NCBI GenBank assembly: GCA_011522905.1
Contig: WTIB01000196.1
Coordinates: forward strand, 1-5,049
Length of the DNA: 5,049 nt
From: Crocinitomicaceae bacterium
GTDB taxonomy: Bacteria > Bacteroidota > Bacteroidia > Flavobacteriales_D > Crocinitomicaceae
Direction of reading: 5' to 3'
Below the pieces are notes generated by a model, which was not told the DNA's origin, did not search any database, and worked only from the letters and a program-made list of their open reading frames with translations. The position numbers were made by a program, and so were the translations under genes. Within the stretch, counting starts at the first letter, position 1; each line of letters opens with the position of its first letter. Positions 1-5,049 of this stretch are shown in pieces.

Positions 1-15
1 TATTCCCTATACCCT

Positions 16-51
16 CTTGTGCTAGGAACTGTGCTAGGTCTTGTGCTAGGA
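16..51. repeat. Three-unit 12-bp tandem repeat (core TGTGCTAGG)
   Basis: Three consecutive 12-bp units begin at 16, 28 and 40. Each contains TGTGCTAGG, at 18-26, 30-38 and 42-50, so the period is exactly 12 bp; the bases between cores vary slightly. The third unit is also the left end of the 50-bp repeat at 39-88. The second copy of that repeat (1454-1503) has only one such core. The array may continue upstream of the window. Regular spacing of a short core suggests either slippage expansion or a row of protein-binding sites; neither is shown by the sequence. Confidence 0.85.
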
Positions 52-88
52 ATTTTCCACTTTTATCCCCCATTTTCAGAAAAAACCC
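39..88. repeat. 50-bp direct repeat, copy 1
   Basis: This segment matches 1454-1503 in the same orientation at 49 of 50 positions; the only difference is T at 75 against A at 1490. It holds the TGTGCTAGG core, an inverted GGAA-TT-TTCC element at 49-58, a C5 run at 67-71 and an A6CCC end at 80-88. It has no start-to-stop coding capacity and no strong hairpin. It ends 93 bp before the chosen start of the first gene, close to the 89 bp seen for copy 2 and the large gene. A shared upstream regulatory element or a cassette boundary are both possible. Confidence 0.9.
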
Positions 89-181
89 GAAAATCAGTAT
101 TTTTTGTAGGTGAGTCTTTTTTTTAATTTCTTCATCCAGCCAACTTTAGAGATGAGTACTCGTCAAATTAGTAAAGAATCA

Positions 182-847
182 ATGAAATTTTTATTAGTAA
201 TTATAGTTGCCTGTTGTGTTTGTTGTACAAGTCTTTTTTCCCAACAAACCAATATAACGAATATCACAATGGATCCAATTTATCCAAACTCAAATGACAC
301 CATATATGTATATATAGATTTGGCCTTTCCGACCTCATCATGTGTGTTAGATAATTCCTCTGTTCAAGTATCTGGAAACAATATTACAGCATCATCTCAA
401 TATTGCCTGGGTATATTAACATCTATATGCAATACAACAGATACAATTGTAATAATGCCCCTTCCTGCATCAGTCAATTATTATTTCAATTATTTTTTGA
501 GTGTGGGATCTTTGCCGTTGCCCTGTTCTCCGGGAGTTGTTCCAAATGACTCTTTATCATTTGATTTTGCTGTTGAGTACATCGCTGGTATAGATGAAAA
601 ATCCACATTTAGTTATGGGCTAAGTCCGAACCCTACTCTTGGAACCTTCGAAGTTTATTTACCCTCATTTATCGAGAATGAGTTCTCCTATTTGATTAAG
701 AATAATCAGGGTGAGCATGTACAATCTGGAATAATAGAAAGCAATATTCAGAAATTCGATTTGAATTTGAAATCTGGAATGTACTATGTGATACTTTCAT
801 CCAAATCATACGGTTATCATGTAACAAAAAAAATAGCTGTTTACTAG
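182..847 (+). CDS. Secreted protein with T9SS type A C-terminal sorting domain
   Basis: The product is 221 aa. Residues 1-20 form a signal peptide (MKFLLVIIVACCVCC core, likely cleavage in SLFS-QQ), giving Sec export and a mature Gln N-terminus common in Bacteroidota. Residues about 21-140 are a Thr/Ser/Asn-rich, beta-type body with four cysteines (54, 75, 83, 115) that could form two disulfides; I do not recognise a family. Residues about 146-221 match the Por secretion tail (type A sorting domain): SPNPTLGTFEV, then an NNQGEHV turn, LKSGMYYVIL and a terminal KKIAVY. In that family the tail directs passage through the type IX secretion system and is usually removed on surface attachment. The frame is open back to a GTG at 110 and has an ATG at 152; I chose 182 because the signal peptide begins exactly there. 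No Shine-Dalgarno is visible, only an A-rich AAAGAA. The gene is followed 20 bp later by a barrel-like gene, probably in one transcript. The target of the body is unknown. Confidence 0.88.
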   Translation: MKFLLVIIVACCVCCTSLFSQQTNITNITMDPIYPNSNDTIYVYIDLAFPTSSCVLDNSSVQVSGNNITASSQYCLGILTSICNTTDTIVIMPLPASVNYYFNYFLSVGSLPLPCSPGVVPNDSLSFDFAVEYIAGIDEKSTFSYGLSPNPTLGTFEVYLPSFIENEFSYLIKNNQGEHVQSGIIESNIQKFDLNLKSGMYYVILSSKSYGYHVTKKIAVY

Positions 848-867
848 AAGAAAATTATATACCCATT

Positions 868-1368
868 ATGATATTCATATTATCATTTTTTGTGATCATA
901 TCATTATTTAGTGCAAGTAGCCTATCAAGAAATCAAAACAAATCAAATGAGGTTAAAAATATACTTTCGATTGCTGCGGGTAGCACATCCACTACACTTG
1001 GGTTTACTTATGAACGAATTTTAAGCAGTAGAAAAGTTTCATTAGAAATTGGTACTGGTTTATTGTTGGGAGGAGGATTAGGGATGAACTATTATCTTTT
1101 TAAACTCATTAAAAAAGGACAATTTAACCCTTTTTTAGGTTTTCGATCATCGTATAACATTCAAGGTTCTGGAGGCAGTAGGGTTGTAAATTATGTGCCA
1201 ATTGGCATTAACTTTCTTGGTTCAAAAAAATTTTACTTAAGTATCGACGTTGGACCAGCATATATTATTCAACTCGTACCCAATGGATCATATAGTGTGT
1301 TCCAATCAAATTATCCAGAGCACTTATTTTATGTCTATGGAGGATTTAAAGTAGGTTTTGGTTTTTAA
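868..1368 (+). CDS. Small outer-membrane beta-barrel-like protein
   Basis: The product is 166 aa. Residues 1-20 are a hydrophobic signal-like segment ending near SASSLS, unusual in lacking a Lys or Arg before the hydrophobic core. From about residue 31 onward there are alternating hydrophobic/polar stretches typical of amphipathic strands: 42-51 (TTLGFTYERI), 56-66, 70-78, 86-96 (FNPFLGFRSSY), 105-115, 121-133 and 153-166. These are separated by short Gly/Asn/Ser/Lys turns. The chain ends in GGFKVGFGF with a terminal Phe, the usual C-terminal signature read by the BAM insertion machinery. The size would suit a six- to eight-stranded barrel. It lies 20 bp after the T9SS cargo gene with no terminator between, so co-expression is likely. 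No other in-frame start is visible just upstream; the purine run GAAGAAAA at 847-854 is distant from the ATG. The specific function is unknown; it is much shorter than PorP/SprF-type T9SS partner proteins (about 300 aa). Confidence 0.8.
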   Translation: MIFILSFFVIISLFSASSLSRNQNKSNEVKNILSIAAGSTSTTLGFTYERILSSRKVSLEIGTGLLLGGGLGMNYYLFKLIKKGQFNPFLGFRSSYNIQGSGGSRVVNYVPIGINFLGSKKFYLSIDVGPAYIIQLVPNGSYSVFQSNYPEHLFYVYGGFKVGFGF

Positions 1369-1592
1369 GCAACCTTTCTATTTCATTTCTAGATAAATTA
1401 ACACCTTCACTATGCTTAGTTTCAAATCCTTTGCCTATAAAATGTGACTCAATTCTTGTGCTAGGAATTTTCCACTTTTATCCCCCATTATCAGAAAAAA
1501 CCCATTAAGATTCCGATGTATTTTTCAACAAATGACTTTTGAGTTCAAAAAAATTATTACCTTACTTATCCTAAACTATTAAACTTTATCGA
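1369..1592. other. Intergenic region between the barrel gene and the giant secreted-protein gene
   Basis: This 224-bp AT-rich stretch has no credible gene; the only + strand ATG openings are a dozen codons or fewer. No stem-loop followed by a T run is seen after the stop at 1366-1368, so any termination there is not of an obvious intrinsic type. The region carries copy 2 of the 50-bp repeat at 1454-1503. After that, TATTTTTC at 1519-1526 is a loose match to the Bacteroidota -7 promoter box (TAnnTTTG), as is TACCTTAC at 1558-1565, which has a TTTG 16 bp upstream at 1538-1541. Neither is strong enough to call as a promoter. The sequence before the ATG at 1593 has no Shine-Dalgarno, which is common in this phylum. 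Confidence 0.6.
1454..1503. repeat. 50-bp direct repeat, copy 2
   Basis: This is the same-orientation partner of 39-88, identical at 49 of 50 positions and offset by exactly 1415 bp. Identity begins abruptly at 1454 and ends abruptly at 1503. Only one TGTGCTAGG core (1457-1465) is present here, against three at copy 1. The repeat ends 89 bp before the ATG of the large gene. No inverted copy or further full copy is seen elsewhere in the window. Confidence 0.9.
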
Positions 1593-4500
1593 ATGAAATA
1601 TCTGCAGCTAATCGTGGCTGGAGCGCTGTTCTGCCTCCCTTTATTTGTGACTTCTCAAACCAAAGGATTAATTTTCGAACCTGCTAGCGGTGCTGGAAGC
1701 GCGGTACTTGATCCAAATGGTGATGGATATGTTTCTCAAACCACAGCTGGCTTTATTAACAATGATTTAAGTGAAAGTGAAATACCCTACACTGCATTTG
1801 TTTTTCCAGGTGGAGAGCCAACAAGTGATATCAATAATGGTCCCGACTGCGGATTTACTGATTTTGTAGATTCCGGAACTGAAGACCCGGCGCTTACTTT
1901 CGTGGATGCTGGTAACCATTGGTTATTTCGAATGAGAATGGGTTCTGCACTACCAAATGCCAAAAGTTACAGTGTTTTGGTAGACACCGATGGTTTGTTT
2001 GGCAATTCAGGACCGAATGCAGATCCTGATTATTCAGACGATAATCCTGGTTTTGAAATTGAAATTGTATTGGCTACTTCTTTTGGTGTTTTTGTTTATG
2101 ATGTGAATACACCGAATTGTTCCCCGGTAATTTCATATCCGGGTAACACAAATTATCACAAGGCCATCGCTCATTCAGAAATCTGCGGGCAATTGAACTA
2201 CTTCTTGGATTTCTTTGTGGACTTTGACGATTTAAATACACAATTTGGTATTACATCAGCAACTCCAGTTATGCTGGCAATAGTAGATAACATGGCAGCC
2301 AATAAATCAACCATATGTAATCCAAATTCCGCATCAGACATTGGCGGGGTTGATGAAAGTTGTGGGAGCTTAAGTGCTTGTTTAACATTGATTATAGAAA
2401 ATCAAAACCCTTGTTCTCCAGATGATATTTTAGCGGGTCTTTGTGGCGAGAAATCAGAATGTCCAACCATAGATGGACCAATAAATGTATTTGATACCTC
2501 GATTTCTGGAACAACAAATGAGGCAGATGGAACTTTAATTGAAGTTTATGCCAATGGAGCCCTTCTTGGAACTGCAAATTCGACAGGAGGAATATGGGAA
2601 ATTACGGGCATAGTATTAAATTCGGGTGACTCCATAAGTGCGAGTGCAACAGCGCCCTCAGAAACCATTTCTGACACCGATTGTAATTTGAATATTGTTG
2701 ACGCTGAATGTACACCACCAGTATTTACGGCAATCGAATGCTCTGCTGGAAAAGCATTTGAGGGGACAGGAATTCCTGGGGCCTTCATTCAGGTTTACTA
2801 TGAAAACGGACTCACTCCCGAAAATCCACAGAGTGGAAATTTATTTGCTGTAGATCTTCCCGTAAATACCATTCAAGTCGATCCATTGGGTAATTGGCTT
2901 TGGAGATGTTTAGGCGGTGGACAAACGACCAGCTGTACTGCAGGAGGAGCACCATGTATTGCTGATGGGGCTTATAGAGTTACACAGACGCTACCTGGAC
3001 TATGTGAGTCGGATCCAGTTTGGCTTTGTGTGGGTGGTTTGGCTTCAACTCAAACACCTGTTGTAACTACATCACCAATAAGCTCCTCAACTGCAACTAT
3101 ATCCGGGAATGTACCAGCTCCGGATAATGTGGCATCCGATGTAACTGTATTTATGTATATCAATGGAGGTTTGTATGAAACAACTTCAACGACTGCCGGA
3201 GGGGCATGGTCATTTACAGGTCTAAATTTGAATGCTTGTGATACCATCACTTTTCAAGCTTTAAGAACCGGTACCACTCAACTTTGTATTTCAGCTGAAA
3301 CTGCAGATTACATCATTCCTGGTGGAGTCTCTGATGCCCCAGAAATTATCGGGAACTATTGTACCTCATCAAACATAACTGAGGTTGCTGGAACTTCTAC
3401 AGAACCTGAAGGGACAACAATACAGGTGTATTCAGATGGAAACCCAGTTGGATCAAGTACCCTTGTTTCTGCGAATGGGACATGGTTGGTTTCAGGGTTG
3501 AATATCGCACCAGGTAGTTTGATCACGGCAGTTGCAACATCTTCCAATACATGTGAATCAAGCAGTGTACCTTCAAATTCGGTAACAGTATTTCAACAAT
3601 CAACAAATTCAGTATCCATAACCACCTCTCCAGTATACGAACAATCAACAACGGTTTCGGGAACTGGAACAGATGGAGATGTCATTACCTTACTCATGGA
3701 CGGGTTCCCAGTGGATGGAGTTTCGGCTACCGTATCCGGTGGCGTTTGGACGATTTCAGGATTACAACCCTATGACCTATATATGACCGGTGAACTTTCT
3801 GCGGTAGCAACTACACCTGGTTTTTGCGAATCGAATGCGAGCGCATCAACCATTGTACTTTGTTTGGGACTAGACAATTCCTTGAATGTATTGCCTGATA
3901 ATGAGGTGATTTGTGAGGGTGAATTTATTGCCAATATTGAAATTCAAAATTCTGAAAACCTAGTCATTTATCAAATTTTCCTCGAAGATGAGGTAACCCC
4001 AACCGGAAGCTCCGTTCTTGGTACTGGCGGTACAATAATTCTAACTAGTGGCCTAATTACAAATTCTACTACACTGAAGATTAAGGCTTTGAAAATACCT
4101 CCTGGCAGCTGTGAAGAAATCTTGTTAGACAGTATTCCAGTTACAGTAAGCGCAGTTCCTGACTTGGCTTTGTTATTGAATCATTCAAGTACCGTTTGTG
4201 AGGGTGATTCTGTGGATATTACAATATCAAATTCTCAATTAAATTTTGAGTATCAATTGAGAAATAATATTGATAACAGTTTAATTGGAACATCTGTTTC
4301 CGGAAATGGGTCTGATATTATTTTAAATACGGGCGCCATAAATTCAACAAGCAGCTTTAATATAACCTCAACAGGTTTACCACCCACATTTTGTGATGGA
4401 CAGCTCGATTCTGTAGTGACTATTACGGTTGTTCCTTGCAATAATCCTCCCTCTCAAGGAAATGAGTTTTGGACTGTAAACCAAGATGATCCAGCTGCTG

Positions 4501-5049
4501 ATTCGCCAAATTTACTCGATAATAATATCGATCCAGAAGGAGAATTATTGACGATTACGATTCAATCCAGCTCTGCAGGAGGAACGACGACCAATAATGG
4601 AGATGGTACTATCAATTACACTCCACCGCCCGGCTTTAGTGGAACGGATACGGTGATTTATATCGTTTGCGATCCAGAACCACTTTGTGTTACCGATACT
4701 CTTTTTATTTCAGTGATTCCCACAGAAATATGTGATGGTTTAGATAATGATGGCGATGGTCAGGTTGATGAGGGGTTTGCAGATACTGATAATGACGGAA
4801 TAGCCGATTGTGTTGATATTGAAACATGTGATGGTTTAGATAATGATGGTGATGGATTAGTGGATGAAGGATTTGACAATGACAATGATGGATACACTAG
4901 TTGCGGAGGAGATTGTGATGATACAAATCCGAATATCAATCCTGGAGCTGTAGACATTTGTGGAAACGGTATTGACGAAGACTGTAACCCCTTAACTGTT
5001 GACGGAGGAATTGATTGTGATGGTGATGGAGTCACGAATGATGATGAGG
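1593..5049 (+). CDS. Giant secreted multidomain protein (Ig-like, cadherin-like and MopE-like modules), 3' end outside the window
   Basis: The frame is open for 1152 codons and leaves the window without a stop, so the protein is longer. Residues 1-21 are a signal peptide (MKYLQLIVAGALFCLPLFVTS, mature start QTKG). Residues about 24-285 are an N-terminal domain with LDPNGDGYVSQT (39-50), SYSVLVDTDG (125-134), GFEIEIVLATSFGVFVYDV (153-171) and a late Cys-rich part; I recognise the style from Bacteroidota surface proteins but cannot assign a named family. Then come five Ig-like modules (290-757), two related CEG-motif modules (762-948), a cadherin-like module (951-1042), and an Asp/Cys-rich MopE-like region (from 1045). 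The protein should be exported and outside the cell; adhesion or a structural surface role is inferred from the module types. No catalytic domain is visible. Such proteins usually end in a T9SS sorting or gliding-motility-type C-terminal domain, which would lie beyond the window. The start is chosen because the signal peptide begins at 1593; no Shine-Dalgarno is seen. Confidence 0.92.
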   Translation, partial: MKYLQLIVAGALFCLPLFVTSQTKGLIFEPASGAGSAVLDPNGDGYVSQTTAGFINNDLSESEIPYTAFVFPGGEPTSDINNGPDCGFTDFVDSGTEDPALTFVDAGNHWLFRMRMGSALPNAKSYSVLVDTDGLFGNSGPNADPDYSDDNPGFEIEIVLATSFGVFVYDVNTPNCSPVISYPGNTNYHKAIAHSEICGQLNYFLDFFVDFDDLNTQFGITSATPVMLAIVDNMAANKSTICNPNSASDIGGVDESCGSLSACLTLIIENQNPCSPDDILAGLCGEKSECPTIDGPINVFDTSISGTTNEADGTLIEVYANGALLGTANSTGGIWEITGIVLNSGDSISASATAPSETISDTDCNLNIVDAECTPPVFTAIECSAGKAFEGTGIPGAFIQVYYENGLTPENPQSGNLFAVDLPVNTIQVDPLGNWLWRCLGGGQTTSCTAGGAPCIADGAYRVTQTLPGLCESDPVWLCVGGLASTQTPVVTTSPISSSTATISGNVPAPDNVASDVTVFMYINGGLYETTSTTAGGAWSFTGLNLNACDTITFQALRTGTTQLCISAETADYIIPGGVSDAPEIIGNYCTSSNITEVAGTSTEPEGTTIQVYSDGNPVGSSTLVSANGTWLVSGLNIAPGSLITAVATSSNTCESSSVPSNSVTVFQQSTNSVSITTSPVYEQSTTVSGTGTDGDVITLLMDGFPVDGVSATVSGGVWTISGLQPYDLYMTGELSAVATTPGFCESNASASTIVLCLGLDNSLNVLPDNEVICEGEFIANIEIQNSENLVIYQIFLEDEVTPTGSSVLGTGGTIILTSGLITNSTTLKIKALKIPPGSCEEILLDSIPVTVSAVPDLALLLNHSSTVCEGDSVDITISNSQLNFEYQLRNNIDNSLIGTSVSGNGSDIILNTGAINSTSSFNITSTGLPPTFCDGQLDSVVTITVVPCNNPPSQGNEFWTVNQDDPAADSPNLLDNNIDPEGELLTITIQSSSAGGTTTNNGDGTINYTPPPGFSGTDTVIYIVCDPEPLCVTDTLFISVIPTEICDGLDNDGDGQVDEGFADTDNDGIADCVDIETCDGLDNDGDGLVDEGFDNDNDGYTSCGGDCDDTNPNINPGAVDICGNGIDEDCNPLTVDGGIDCDGDGVTNDDE
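2460..3863 (+). repeat. Five divergent bacterial Ig-like modules within the giant protein
   Basis: Residues 290-757 hold five modules of roughly 80-110 residues (about 290-370, 373-480, 488-575, 582-667, 672-757). Most share the pattern SGT-x-x-x-DGT-x-I-x-VY-x-[ND]G, then G-x-W-x-[IFV]-[ST]-G-[IL], then a strand such as S-[IL]-[ST]-A-x-ATS ending near a Cys. Clear examples are GTTNEADGTLIEVYANGALL (306-325) with GGIWEITGI, and GTSTEPEGTTIQVYSDGNPV with NGTWLVSGLN. This resembles the bacterial Ig-like families (Big_6 type) common in long adhesins. The second module has an insertion (about 405-425) and extra cysteines. The repeats are divergent at DNA level, so they are old duplications. The role inferred is a stalk or spacer. 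Confidence 0.75.
3876..4436 (+). repeat. Pair of related CEG-motif beta-sandwich modules
   Basis: Residues 762-852 and 856-948 align with each other and differ from the preceding Ig-like modules. Both start near a [IV]CEG[ED] motif (773-777 and 868-872), continue with I-x-I-x-NS and a Y-containing strand, have G-x-G-x-x-IIL-x-x-G (809-820 and 904-914) and PP-x-x-C (836-840 and 930-934), and end in an S-x-x-VTV strand. In Bacteroidota surface proteins, a Cys-containing VC-x-G motif commonly opens PKD-like or Ig-like modules, so these are probably extracellular beta-sandwich units with one disulfide each. The family assignment is inferred from pattern only. Confidence 0.65.
4443..4718 (+). other. 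Cadherin-like (Big_9 / Cadherin_5 type) module
   Basis: Residues 951-1042 read NPPSQGNEFWTVNQDDP, then a LLDNNIDPEGELLTITI segment (974-990), then NGDGTINYTPPPGFSGTDTV (1002-1021). This matches the usual plan of the bacterial cadherin-like tandem module: an N-P-P opening, a LDND-DP-[DE]G-D-L calcium-site segment, and a DG-x-x-YTP-x-x-[GN]F-x-G-x-D-x-[FIV] finish. In this copy the LDN-D element reads LDNNID. Such modules normally bind calcium and occur in long adhesins. A Cys pair (1026, 1032) is an extra feature. Confidence 0.8.
4725..5049 (+). repeat. MopE-like Asp/Cys-rich metal-binding repeats with a 32-codon duplication
   Basis: Residues 1045-1076 and 1077-1108 are successive 32-residue units, both opening E-x-CDGLDNDGDG-x-VDEGF. 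Their DNA is offset by exactly 96 bp, and the first 35 bases (4725-4759 against 4821-4855) differ at two positions. The canonical MopE-type unit then follows: DNDNDGY, GDCDDTNPNINPGAVDICGN, GIDEDCN (1095-1132). It leads into DCDGDGVTNDDE, which looks like the start of a thrombospondin type 3-like calcium-binding run cut by the window end. The many Asp/Asn/Gly residues at regular spacing indicate divalent cation binding, most likely calcium; copper binding is the role known for MopE itself. In the first two units the Cys of the usual DNDCDG is replaced by Gly (DNDGDG). Confidence 0.82.

Noticed and set aside
110..181. N-terminal extension of the first gene from GTG at 110 or ATG at 152
   Set aside because: It would put 10-24 polar or mixed residues before a textbook signal peptide starting MKFLL at 182. 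The upstream bases also overlap likely promoter or leader sequence, and no ribosome site favours the earlier starts.
182..214. Lipoprotein signal (IVAC at residues 8-11 of the first gene)
   Set aside because: It fits the lipobox pattern, but the cysteine would come after only ten residues inside the hydrophobic core. A normal signal peptidase I site (SLFS-QQ) follows, and a T9SS tail makes a lipoprotein less likely.
1369..1460. Intrinsic terminator after the barrel gene
   Set aside because: No GC-rich stem followed by a T run could be found; the region has only weak AT-rich self-complementarity.
1..1503. CRISPR array or transposon ends
   Set aside because: The 12-bp units have no spacers, the 50-bp copies are 1.4 kb apart and directly oriented, and there is no cas gene, transposase or terminal inverted repeat.
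2392..4441. Minus-strand open frames at 2392-2577, 2546-2788, 3050-3250, 3356-3547 and 4253-4441
   Set aside because: All are short, lie antisense inside the continuous large + strand frame, and have no recognisable domains or signal sequences.
4760..5035. Minus-strand frame encoding a Ser/Pro-rich 91-aa protein
   Set aside because: The Ser/Pro-rich composition is the mirror of Asp/Asn/Gly codons in the MopE-like region on the + strand.

Overview
The window looks like a chromosomal piece of a Bacteroidota bacterium, perhaps a free-living or marine member of the Flavobacteriia, Saprospiria or Cytophagia. It is AT-rich and its start codons lack clear Shine-Dalgarno sequences. One protein carries a type IX secretion (T9SS) C-terminal sorting domain, and a very large secreted protein is built from Ig-like, cadherin-like and MopE-like modules. 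No species can be named from the sequence.

Layout, all genes on the + strand: (1) Positions 1-181 are non-coding. They hold three 12-bp tandem units (core TGTGCTAGG) running into the first copy of a 50-bp repeat. (2) 182-847 encodes a 221-aa secreted protein with a signal peptide, a four-cysteine body and a T9SS type A sorting domain. (3) 868-1368, 20 bp downstream and probably co-transcribed, encodes a 166-aa protein resembling a small outer-membrane beta-barrel. (4) 1369-1592 is non-coding and holds the second copy of the 50-bp repeat (49 of 50 bases identical, same orientation). (5) From 1593 to the window edge there is one uninterrupted reading frame of 1152 codons with no stop. It encodes the N-terminal part of a giant secreted protein: signal peptide, a roughly 260-residue N-terminal domain I cannot name, five Ig-like modules, two further modules with a CEG motif, one cadherin-like module, and an Asp-rich MopE-like region that is cut by the window end.

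All three products are predicted to be cell-envelope or extracellular proteins, so this is a surface/secretion locus. The most unusual feature is non-coding. A near-perfect 50-bp direct repeat brackets the two-gene unit, and each copy also ends about 90 bp before the start codon of a gene for an exported protein. It could be a shared upstream regulatory element or the ends of a duplicated or mobile cassette; the sequence alone does not decide.
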